The notes below the pieces were generated by a model. The model searched no databases, had not been told where the DNA came from, and saw only the letters and a list, made by a program, of their open reading frames with translations. A DNA stretch of 34,548 nt, taken from the NCBI GenBank assembly GCA_017469275.1, contig JAFUGT010000008.1, forward strand, positions 1 to 34,548, given 5' to 3'. The stretch comes from Lachnospiraceae bacterium. Its GTDB lineage: Bacteria > Bacillota > Clostridia > Lachnospirales > Lachnospiraceae. Positions 7,950 through 15,295 of the stretch are shown in pieces; the first letter of the stretch is position 1; every line of letters starts with the position of its first letter. The position numbers and the translations under genes were made by a program.

Positions 7950-8002
7950 TAAATCACGTTGATTATCGGCTTCGTGAGGATTTCTCCGTTCCACTTCGGT
8001 TC

Positions 8003-8035
8003 GCGCAGAATCAATGTCTACTGGACATTGTGCGC
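8003..8035. repeat. Imperfect hairpin in the spacer after the transglutaminase-like gene
   Basis: GCGCA (8003-8007) pairs with TGCGC (8031-8035), and AATGTC (8013-8018) with GACATT (8024-8029), with an asymmetric bulge between. No T-run follows, so it is not a clear terminator. CTGGACATT recurs at 8064-8072. It may be part of a dispersed intergenic repeat; nothing in this window tells. Confidence 0.45.
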
Positions 8036-8082
8036 TGCAAAATATCATAATATTTGGAAAACACTGGACATTAATGATAAGG

Positions 8083-8125
8083 AACTGCCATATTACGATT
8101 AAGGGATTAGTAATGTGGCAGTTTT
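8083..8125 (+). terminator. Probable intrinsic terminator
   Basis: AACTGCCATATTAC (8083-8096) pairs with GTAATGTGGCAGTT (8110-8123) around a 13-base loop, with G-T pairs allowed, followed by a short T run. It would end the transcript of the transglutaminase-like gene before the amidase start. Confidence 0.6.
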
Positions 8126-8186
8126 ATTGTATATTTGTGTGATTTGTGGTATAGGTTATAAAGAGAATAAATGGGAGCAAAAAATT

Positions 8187-9431
8187 ATGAGTAGGCTTAG
8201 GTTGGTGATTATAATTATGATGACGGGATTAATAGAATTGGTCAGCCCAATGCAAAGCAGAGCATCAGAGATTAACGGTGAACTTATTTTAGCTTTAGAT
8301 CCGGGACACGGTGGTGAAGAGGATGGAGCTAATTACTACGGAGAAGTGGAAAAGGATGTTAACCTTAAGATTGCACGATATGTTAAGGAAAGATTGGAAG
8401 AATACAATAATGTAAAGGTTGTTTTAACAAGAGATGGGGATGAGCAGGTAAGTCTTAAGGAAAGGGTGGACAGAGCGGTTCAGGCGGGAGCAGATATGTT
8501 CATAAGCCTTCATTGCAATGCCAGTGTATCCCACAAAAGTCATGGTGCTTCTGTATATATAAGTACAGGAGAAGGAAGAAGAAAAGAATTAAGAGAATTT
8601 GCTGATTATTTTCTCGGAGAGTTTGAGGCGATAGGATTAGACAATGCAGGCACCTTTGCAAGAGTTACCCAGATGGGTGGTCGTCGTGGTGACGGCAGTT
8701 TTGATGATTATTACGGGGTTTTGAGGCATTCCTATAATAACGGTATTCCTTCACTGTTAGTGGAGCATTGCTTTATGGATAGTCCAATGGATTGGAATTA
8801 TATTCGCAATGATGAAGGGATACATAAGTTAGCTGTGGCGGATGTAAATGCTATAGTTGCGTACTACGGATTGAAAGATAAGAACGGAGATGTGTATGAG
8901 GGCAAACACGCCAGACAATATGGAGCGACTACTGAGGCAATAAAACATAACTATTATGTTTCTCCCAAATTAAATGCGATCAAACTCAAAGAATTTGACG
9001 GGACATCTCCCGGAATGGCTACCTATGAGGTTGAGGTAGAAGATGGGATTGGCATTAATTCTATATATCTTGTGTATAAAAACAGCCAGGGTAATTCCTA
9101 TACGGTTTCATTGATGTTCAAAGATGAATTGAAAACAGGTACATACGAACTCAAGGGATATATTCCCGAGGATATAGATCCCCAGTATTTATCATTGCAG
9201 TATGTTGGGGTATATAACAGAGTAGGCTTTGATGCGGGATATAATAATTATGGTCAGAGTATGATAGGCTTCGGAAAATGCGACTGGCTTAATTCCTTTA
9301 ATTATAATGGGGAAGCGGATATTAATATTACAGGAAAGGGAGTTCTATCCGGAGCATACAAAAAGAAATTGGAAGAGGAGATACGTCTGGGGATAAAAAG
9401 TCGACAAAGCATATATCCATACAGGCATTAG
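8187..9431 (+). CDS. Secreted N-acetylmuramoyl-L-alanine amidase (Amidase_3)
   Basis: A 414-residue protein with a signal peptide (MSRLRLVIIIMMTGLIELVSPMQSRA). An Amidase_3 zinc domain over residues ~30-230 has LALDPGHGG (first zinc His), E..KDVNLKIA (zinc Glu), FISLHCNAS (second zinc His) and LLVEHCFMD (catalytic Glu). It cleaves the bond between muramic acid and L-alanine of peptidoglycan outside the membrane. The C-terminal ~170 residues are not a recognised wall-binding domain. They look like beta-rich sequence (YVSPKLNAIKLKEFDGTSPGMATYEVEVED). I chose ATG 8187 because GGGAG is about 9 bases upstream; the longer frame from 8115 overlaps the terminator hairpin. Confidence 0.88.
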   Translation: MSRLRLVIIIMMTGLIELVSPMQSRASEINGELILALDPGHGGEEDGANYYGEVEKDVNLKIARYVKERLEEYNNVKVVLTRDGDEQVSLKERVDRAVQAGADMFISLHCNASVSHKSHGASVYISTGEGRRKELREFADYFLGEFEAIGLDNAGTFARVTQMGGRRGDGSFDDYYGVLRHSYNNGIPSLLVEHCFMDSPMDWNYIRNDEGIHKLAVADVNAIVAYYGLKDKNGDVYEGKHARQYGATTEAIKHNYYVSPKLNAIKLKEFDGTSPGMATYEVEVEDGIGINSIYLVYKNSQGNSYTVSLMFKDELKTGTYELKGYIPEDIDPQYLSLQYVGVYNRVGFDAGYNNYGQSMIGFGKCDWLNSFNYNGEADINITGKGVLSGAYKKKLEEEIRLGIKSRQSIYPYRH

Positions 9432-9496
9432 TGGAATACATGTAACGAGATATACCATATCTTGTATTTGGCAATTACCTAAATAATAGATATCAA

Positions 9497-9521
9497 AAAG
9501 GAGATGCGCTGCATCTCCTTT
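9497..9521. terminator. Bidirectional terminator between amidase and PilZ genes
   Basis: AAAGGAGATGC (9497-9507) pairs with GCATCTCCTTT (9511-9521) around a three-base loop. It lies between two convergent genes, with A-rich and T-rich flanks suited to either direction. Confidence 0.75.
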
Positions 9522-9527
9522 AAATTA

Positions 9528-9893
9528 TTATTGTTCCTGTTCCTGATCGTCAAGCATCTTGGCATAATCTTCAAACACATAATTAAATATTCCCGCAAGT
9601 CCGACGAACTCGCAGCCATATCGATAACTGCCATCCTCAAGCTCACTTACGTTAAGGATTTTAACTACGGTTAAAATCTTCTGTTCTGATGATTCTAACA
9701 CGATTGTTGCATTGAAATAATATCCTTCGGGAAGATGGGCGGTTGTTGTAAATCCGATACCGGCCTGATTGATGTCAAATACATGAATTTCTGCATTAAG
9801 ATCCGGAATGATATCATTGTCCTGCTTGAACAATTGCGAAACTTCAAGGTTCAATTGTATAGGTAATCTTTTATAGCGTCTTTTCTCGTACAT
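9528..9893 (-). CDS. PilZ domain protein (probable c-di-GMP receptor)
   Basis: A 121-residue single-domain PilZ protein. It has the N-terminal arginine motif RRYKRLP (RxxxR) and, after the first strands, DINQAGIGF, matching the (D/N)xSxxG motif with Asn-Gln-Ala-Gly in place of the usual Ser. Those two elements clamp intercalated c-di-GMP in PilZ proteins. It has no signal peptide or membrane segment, so it is cytosolic. The C-terminus is acidic. GAGGG lies upstream of the ATG on the minus strand. The Ser of the second motif is replaced, so ligand binding is likely but not assured. Confidence 0.82.
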   Translation of the reverse strand: MYEKRRYKRLPIQLNLEVSQLFKQDNDIIPDLNAEIHVFDINQAGIGFTTTAHLPEGYYFNATIVLESSEQKILTVVKILNVSELEDGSYRYGCEFVGLAGIFNYVFEDYAKMLDDQEQEQ

Positions 9894-9999
9894 ATTTCAT
9901 ACCCTCCATCTATTATTAATCTCAAAAATCGTAAACACATTTCAACCATTTGTATTGTAACATACAAAACACAAAATAACAAATAAAAATGTGTTTTGA

Positions 10000-10028
10000 T
10001 TGACTTTTCTTTGATAAACAGTTACTAT
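10000..10028 (+). promoter_or_regulatory. Possible purB promoter
   Basis: TTGACT (10000-10005) and TACTAT (10023-10028) are 17 bases apart, about 90 bases before purB. The -10 region overlaps a 16-base motif (10021-10036) that matches the ends of the palindromic element at 11663-11855 at 15 of 16 positions. Confidence 0.45.
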
Positions 10029-10120
10029 TCACTGTAGAAATATGTTGAGATGTACTTTGGAATGTATTTGACACGAGGAAGAAGACATCTTGACCAGAAT
10101 TATATACACTAGGAGGAATC

Positions 10121-11569
10121 ATGAAAGATAAATATGTAAGTCCATTATCAGAACGTTATGCAAGTAAGGAGATGCAATATATTTTTTCTCCGGATATGAA
10201 GTTTAAAACATGGAGAAAGCTATGGATAGCTCTTGCTGAGACAGAGAAAGAATTAGGGCTTTCGGAAAATGGTAAGCCGGTAATTACTGATGAACAGATT
10301 GAAGAGCTAAAGGCTTTTGCAGAAGATATCAATTATGACGTGGCTAAAAAGAGAGAGAAACTTGTGCGACATGATGTTATGAGCCATGTGTATGCTTATG
10401 GTAAGCAGTGTCCGGCAGCAGCGGGAATCATTCATCTCGGAGCGACAAGCTGTTATGTTGGTGACAATACCGATATTATTATAATGACTGAAGCCATGAA
10501 GCTTGTGAGAAAGAAATTGCTCAATGTTATTAATGAATTATCAAAGTTTGCGATGGAGTATAAGGATCTGCCTACCTTGGCATTTACTCATTTTCAGCCT
10601 GCACAGCCTACTACCGTTGGAAAACGTGCAACTTTGTGGATAGAAGAATTGATGTTGGATCTGTCTGATCTTGAATATATGATAAGCCAGCAGAAACTTC
10701 TTGGCTGTAAGGGTACAACGGGAACACAGGCAAGCTTTCTTGAATTGTTTGATGGGGATCATGAGACGGTTAGAAAAATCGATGGAATGATTGCTGAGAA
10801 GATGGGATTTTCTGAGTGTTATCCGGTCTCAGGACAGACATATTCAAGAAAAGTAGATACAAGAGTATTGAACGTACTTGCCGGAATTGCACAGAGCGCA
10901 CATAAGTTCTCGAATGATATCAGATTGTTACAGCATCTTAAGGAAATTGAGGAACCTTTTGAGAAAAATCAGATTGGTTCATCGGCTATGGCATATAAGA
11001 GAAATCCTATGCGTTCCGAGAGAATAGCTTCTCTTGCCAATTACGTGATGGTTGACGCTCTTAATCCATCAATCACAGCGGCAACTCAGTGGTTTGAGAG
11101 AACACTTGATGACTCGGCTAACAAGAGAATTTCGGTACCGGAAGCATTTCTGGCAATTGATGGAATTTTAGATCTTTATCTCAATGTTGTAGATGGACTT
11201 GTAGTATATGATAAGGTAATTTATCAGAGATTTATGAAAGAGATACCATTTATGGCGACAGAGAATATCATGATGGACGCGGTTAAGCGAGGTGGTAATC
11301 GTCAGGAACTTCATGAGAAGATTAGAGAACATTCCATGGCAGCCGGAGCGGTTGTCAAGAAAGAGGGTAAAGAGAATGATCTCGTCGACAGAATTGCCAA
11401 TGACCCTGCATTTGGAATGACAAAGGAAATGATTGAGGAAATACTTGATCCTAAGAATTTCGTGGGAAGAGCACCATGGCAGACAGAGGAATTTATAAAT
11501 GAGGTGGTTAAACCTGTACTTGACGCTAACAGCGGATTACTTGGAATGACTGCGGAGATAAATGTTTAA
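10121..11569 (+). CDS. purB: Adenylosuccinate lyase
   Basis: A 482-residue enzyme of the fumarase/aspartase superfamily. It shows HLGATSCYVGDNTD, TLAFTHFQPAQPTTVGKRA (catalytic His region), GTTGTQASFLELF, and the signature loop GSSAMAYKRNPMRSE carrying the catalytic Ser. It splits adenylosuccinate to AMP and SAICAR to AICAR, releasing fumarate, in purine synthesis in the cytoplasm. Ala replaces the usual Pro in GSSAMPYKRNP, a mild change. Length fits the ~475-residue clostridial form. AGGAGG lies 7 bases before the ATG. It stands alone, with its own terminator. Confidence 0.95.
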   Translation: MKDKYVSPLSERYASKEMQYIFSPDMKFKTWRKLWIALAETEKELGLSENGKPVITDEQIEELKAFAEDINYDVAKKREKLVRHDVMSHVYAYGKQCPAAAGIIHLGATSCYVGDNTDIIIMTEAMKLVRKKLLNVINELSKFAMEYKDLPTLAFTHFQPAQPTTVGKRATLWIEELMLDLSDLEYMISQQKLLGCKGTTGTQASFLELFDGDHETVRKIDGMIAEKMGFSECYPVSGQTYSRKVDTRVLNVLAGIAQSAHKFSNDIRLLQHLKEIEEPFEKNQIGSSAMAYKRNPMRSERIASLANYVMVDALNPSITAATQWFERTLDDSANKRISVPEAFLAIDGILDLYLNVVDGLVVYDKVIYQRFMKEIPFMATENIMMDAVKRGGNRQELHEKIREHSMAAGAVVKKEGKENDLVDRIANDPAFGMTKEMIEEILDPKNFVGRAPWQTEEFINEVVKPVLDANSGLLGMTAEINV

Positions 11570-11617
11570 CTTAATGTTAAATAAGTTAAGATCTGATATA
11601 CAGATATAAATGTTTAT

Positions 11618-11661
11618 ACCTCTGGGAATTAGGTAATCCTACTAATTTCTAGAGGTTTTGT
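11618..11661 (+). terminator. purB terminator
   Basis: ACCTCTGGGAATTAG (11618-11632) pairs with CTAATTTCTAGAGGT (11642-11656) with one mismatch zone, followed by a T-rich tail (TTTGTTGTT). It lies about 50 bases after the purB stop. Confidence 0.75.
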
Positions 11662-11662
11662 T

Positions 11663-11855
11663 GTTACTACTCACAGTACTCCACATATACAAGCCGCAAA
11701 TCATCTGCTTACGCATATGTCGCAACTTCGTTGCTTTATTTGTGGCTGTATGTGGAGTTCCTGCTTTACAGTTTCGATATAAGTTAAGATATGTGTTTAA
11801 TCATGCAAGCATGTTAAAGCATATATCTTAACTTATATCTACTGTGAATAGTAAC
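11663..11855. repeat. 193-bp nested palindromic element (MITE/REP-like)
   Basis: Outer arms GTTACTACTCACAGTA (11663-11678) and TACTGTGAATAGTAAC (11840-11855) are inverted repeats with one mismatch. Inside lie two further palindromes. The first runs 11679-11757, with CTCCACATA arms and AGCC.CAAAT inner pairing. The second has perfect 17-base arms GATATAAGTTAAGATAT (11776-11792) and ATATCTTAACTTATATC (11823-11839). No open frame lies within. Structure and size suit a small non-autonomous mobile element or a folded regulatory RNA; no transposase is present. Confidence 0.7.
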
Positions 11856-11965
11856 GTTTTGTTAACATTTTATGAATAATAATAAAAAAAATAGGAAAAA
11901 TAATTAATTTGTGGTATACTCAATATTGGTTTTTTTAGTATGTTGAAATAGAAAGGGTGATTGTG

Positions 11966-13354
11966 ATGGATAACAACCACGATGAGAGAATCAATTCATT
12001 TGCAAGAGTATCGAAGGAGATACAGGATTTGTCCGAACTCTGTTTGGAGAATTTGAAGATTGATCCGGAACTTTATACAAAATATGAAGTTAAAAGAGGA
12101 CTTCGTGATATAGATGGCCGAGGAGTTCTTACCGGTCTTACAGATGTATCAAAGATTCAGTCATACACGGTTGAAGATAACGATATGATTCCCTGTGAAG
12201 GTCAGTTATATTATCAAGGAGTTAATGTAGAGGATATCGTTGCCGGATTTATGGAGGAGAAGCGCTTCGGTTATGAAGAGACAGTATATCTTCTTTTATT
12301 CGGGAAATTACCTAATAGAGAAGAACTGGATATCATTAAGGATATTTTAGGAGATTACAGAACATCCCTTCCTACACATTTTGTAAGAGATATAATCCTT
12401 AAGGCACCAAGTAAGGATATGATGAATACATTGCAGAGAAGTATTCTTACTCTGTATGCGTATGATGAGAAGGCTGATGACACATCAATACCGAATGTGT
12501 TAAGACAATGTTTACAGTTAATTTCAGTTGTGCCCCTGTTATCAGTATACGGATATCAGGCATACAGCCACTATCACGATGGTAACAGTTTGTTCATACA
12601 TACTCCGCAGAGTAATCTCTCTACTGCAGAGAATATATTGTATCTGCTTAGACCGGATAGTAAGTATACTGAACTTGAAGCGAGAATACTTGACCTTGCT
12701 CTTGTTCTTCACGCCGAGCATGGTGGTGGTAATAACTCAACATTTACCACACATGTTGTTACATCATCAGGAACAGATACATACTCATCTATGGCAGCGT
12801 CATTGGGCTCCCTTAAGGGACCTAAGCATGGAGGCGCAAATATCAAAGTTACCAAGATGTTTGCTGAGATGAAGGAAGCCGTAAGGGATTGGAACGATGA
12901 AGATGAGATTAAGGAGTACCTTAAGAAGCTCCTGCACAAAGAAGCATTTGATCATGCCGGTCTTATATATGGTATGGGGCATGCGGTTTATTCTATCTCA
13001 GATCCAAGAGCAAAAGTGTTCAAAGGCTTTGTAGAGAAGCTTTCTATTGAGAAGGGCTTGGAGAAAGAATATCAGTTATATGAAAATGTAGAGCGTCTTG
13101 CACCTATTGTTATCGCAGAAGAGCGTAAGATATATAAGGGTGTTAGTGCCAATGTGGACTTCTATTCAGGCTTTGTATATCAGATGCTTGGTCTTCCTAT
13201 GGAATTGTTTACTCCTTTGTTTGCTGTTGCGAGAATGGCAGGTTGGAGTGCTCATAGAATAGAGGAGCTCATTAATCAGGGCAAAATTATCCGTCCTGCT
13301 TACAAAGCAGTCAAGAAGAATCAACCATACATACCTATGGATGAGAGAAAGTAG
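11966..13354 (+). CDS. Citrate synthase family protein
   Basis: A 462-residue citrate/2-methylcitrate synthase family enzyme. Catalytic regions are present: LHAEHGGGNNSTFTT (first His), GPKHGGAN, YGMGHAVYSISDPRA (second His) and VDFYSGFVYQMLGLP (Asp). It condenses acetyl-CoA with oxaloacetate. In fermentative anaerobes the product usually feeds the partial TCA branch to glutamate. It is longer at the N-terminus than the compact bacterial type (about 370-430 residues), with ~60 extra residues. I start at ATG 11966 because AGAAAGGG lies about 8 bases upstream; the GTG at 11957 overlaps that site. No aconitase or isocitrate dehydrogenase gene lies beside it. Confidence 0.9.
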   Translation: MDNNHDERINSFARVSKEIQDLSELCLENLKIDPELYTKYEVKRGLRDIDGRGVLTGLTDVSKIQSYTVEDNDMIPCEGQLYYQGVNVEDIVAGFMEEKRFGYEETVYLLLFGKLPNREELDIIKDILGDYRTSLPTHFVRDIILKAPSKDMMNTLQRSILTLYAYDEKADDTSIPNVLRQCLQLISVVPLLSVYGYQAYSHYHDGNSLFIHTPQSNLSTAENILYLLRPDSKYTELEARILDLALVLHAEHGGGNNSTFTTHVVTSSGTDTYSSMAASLGSLKGPKHGGANIKVTKMFAEMKEAVRDWNDEDEIKEYLKKLLHKEAFDHAGLIYGMGHAVYSISDPRAKVFKGFVEKLSIEKGLEKEYQLYENVERLAPIVIAEERKIYKGVSANVDFYSGFVYQMLGLPMELFTPLFAVARMAGWSAHRIEELINQGKIIRPAYKAVKKNQPYIPMDERK

Positions 13355-13408
13355 AGACATAATATTAATGGCTGATAATGTAGCGTGAATGATATCATAT
13401 AATAAAAG

Positions 13409-13440
13409 TACACCGGATAATTAATATCCGGTGTATTTTT
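13409..13440. terminator. Bidirectional terminator, target of the group II intron
   Basis: TACACCGGATA (13409-13419) pairs perfectly with TATCCGGTGTA (13425-13435), followed by TTTTT on the plus strand. On the minus strand the stem is followed by CTTTTATT. Before intron insertion it would have served both citrate synthase and the convergent histidine kinase. Confidence 0.88.
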
Positions 13441-13441
13441 A

Positions 13442-15295
13442 GTTTGCGCGCCATGGGCGCGCTCTAACGGGTGAAAGTCCCGAACACGCCTAGGCAACGA
13501 GGAAGTGTATAGCTGAACAACAAGGGTGTCCATCGTGAGGTGGAATCTGAAGGAAGTTGTAGGCAAACTCTTGGTCCGACGAACAGAAATCACATATAAG
13601 GCTCGGAAATACGGATAAGTCTGCTAAAAGAGATGAAGTCCAAAAGTTGCTGGAAGTACGAGTAAATGTGGCGGATAGATGAGAGGAAGGAGCGTGCACC
13701 TTAAGCGTGGAGGTCTCATAGAGGTTTCATTAGCCTAGTAACAACGAACTGTGAGAAGTCAGCCGAACCCATAGTAGTGAAGAAGTCTCTGTAATGGAGA
13801 TGGAGCGAAGGGGTGAACAATCAATAAGTTTGAGTATGTCTCGTATTGCAGAGATGACAACACCTGCCGTAACCAATCGGGTAAAAGATGGTCAAATCAA
13901 GCGAGACGGAAAGGAAAGAACGCATGGACACAAGTAGTCTAATGGAACAGATACTATCTAGAGATAATCTCAACAGAGCATATCTGCAAGTCGTACGAAA
14001 CAAAGGTGCAGAGGGAGTGGACGGAATGAAGTACACAGAACTCAAAGAGTATCTTGAAAAGAACGGCGAGAACATCAAGGAGCAGTTGAGGACAAGGAAA
14101 TACAAACCTCAGCCAGTACGAAGAGTGGAGATACCAAAGCCTGATGGTGGTGTTAGAAACCTAGGAGTGCCAACGGTAACAGACAGATTCATACAGCAAG
14201 CCATAGCACAGGTGTTAACACCAATCTACGAGGAACAATTCCATGAACATAGTTACGGATTTAGACCTAATAGATGTGCACAACAGGCAATCCTAATGGC
14301 ATTAGACATGATGAATGATGGTAACGAATGGATTGTAGACATTGACCTAGAAAAGTTCTTTGACACAGTAAATCACGACAAGCTTATGACAATCATTGGC
14401 AGAACTATCAAAGATGGAGATGTCATCTCTATAGTTCGAAAATACCTAGTCAGTGGGATCATGATAGATGATGAATATGAGGACTCTGTAGTAGGAACGC
14501 CGCAAGGTGGAAACCTCTCGCCGCTATTGGCAAACATCATGCTCAATGAACTGGATAAGGAAATGGAAAAGAGAGGGCTGAACTTTGTACGATATGCTGA
14601 TGACTGTATTATTATGGTCAGAAGTGAAATGTCTGCTAACAGAGTCATGAGAAACATCTGTCGATTCATCGAAGAGAAACTGGGGCTCAAGGTCAACATG
14701 ACAAAGAGTAAAGTAGACAGACCAGGCGGGCTCAAGTACCTTGGATTCGGGTTCTACTTTGATATCAGAGCTCATCAGTTCAAAGCAAAACCACATGCTA
14801 AATCAGTAGAGAAGTTCAAGAAAAGAATGAAAGTACTCACCTGTCGTAGTTGGGGCGTTAGCAACAGCTATAAAGTTGAGAAATTAAATCAACTCATTAG
14901 AGGGTGGATTAATTACTTCAAGATAGGAAGTATGAAAACTCTTTGCAGAACGCTTGATGGAAACATCAGATACAGACTTCGCATGTGTATTTGGAAGCAT
15001 TGGAAAACTCCACAAATGAGAGCAAAGAACCTAATTAAACTAGGAATAAGTAAAGGTTACGCATGGTCAACAGCATACTCGGGTGCGAGGATTGCATATA
15101 TCTGTCAACGAGGAGCAATGAATTATGCAGTAACAAAAGAAAGACTAACCAAATTTGGATTAGTCTCAATGCTAGATTACTACACCGAAAGGTGTGTCAC
15201 TTGTTAAGTTGATTGAACCGCCGTGTACCGAACGGTACGCACGGTGGTGTGAGAGGTCGGAATTTCTCACTTATGAGAAATTCCTCCTACTCGAT
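13442..15295 (+). mobile_element. Class C (IIC) group II intron
   Basis: An about 1.85-kb retroelement. The 5' part from GTTTGCGCGCC carries domain I elements typical of IIC introns (GGGTGAAAGTCCCGAAC, CAAGGGTGTCC, GGAATCTGAAGGAAG). An intact reverse transcriptase lies in the middle. At the 3' end is a domain V hairpin (about 15213-15257, ACCGCCGTGTACCGAACGGT and pairing arm), then a domain VI hairpin (GGAATTTCTC/GAGAAATTCC) and the ending CTACTCGAT. The domain V triad appears as CGC, as in class C. It inserted right after a terminator stem in the T tract, the class C hallmark. Boundaries are inferred by resemblance and may be off by a base or two. Confidence 0.88.
13888..15207 (+). CDS. ltrA: Group II intron reverse transcriptase/maturase
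   Basis: A 439-residue intron-encoded protein. The fingers/palm contain LMEQILSRDNLNRAY, NKGAEGVDGM, VRRVEIPKPDGG and RFIQQAIAQVLTPIYE. The active-site motif is FVRYADDC and the flanking blocks VGTPQGGNLSPLLANIML and KSKVDRPGGLKYLGFGF are intact. The thumb/maturase X (GIIM) domain includes LNQLIRGWINYFKIG. There is no HNH endonuclease domain, as usual in class C. It should bind its own intron RNA, aid splicing and copy it at new terminators. I keep the ATG at 13888, because related proteins also begin MVKSSE; ATG 13924, with GGAAAGG upstream, is a good alternative. Confidence 0.93.
   Translation: MVKSSETERKERMDTSSLMEQILSRDNLNRAYLQVVRNKGAEGVDGMKYTELKEYLEKNGENIKEQLRTRKYKPQPVRRVEIPKPDGGVRNLGVPTVTDRFIQQAIAQVLTPIYEEQFHEHSYGFRPNRCAQQAILMALDMMNDGNEWIVDIDLEKFFDTVNHDKLMTIIGRTIKDGDVISIVRKYLVSGIMIDDEYEDSVVGTPQGGNLSPLLANIMLNELDKEMEKRGLNFVRYADDCIIMVRSEMSANRVMRNICRFIEEKLGLKVNMTKSKVDRPGGLKYLGFGFYFDIRAHQFKAKPHAKSVEKFKKRMKVLTCRSWGVSNSYKVEKLNQLIRGWINYFKIGSMKTLCRTLDGNIRYRLRMCIWKHWKTPQMRAKNLIKLGISKGYAWSTAYSGARIAYICQRGAMNYAVTKERLTKFGLVSMLDYYTERCVTC

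Larger units (their letters stand above)
11570..11965. other. Gene-less spacer between purB and citrate synthase
   Basis: The spacer holds the purB terminator, the nested palindromic element and, near 11914, a GTATACT sequence that could be the -10 box of the citrate synthase promoter. ATAAGTTAAGAT at 11581-11592 is a direct copy of part of the second palindrome's arm. I see no small gene. Confidence 0.6.

Noticed and set aside
9894-10120. Spacer before purB considered for a purine or PRPP riboswitch
   Set aside because: No conserved aptamer core or terminator was recognisable; only a plausible promoter and the 16-base motif.
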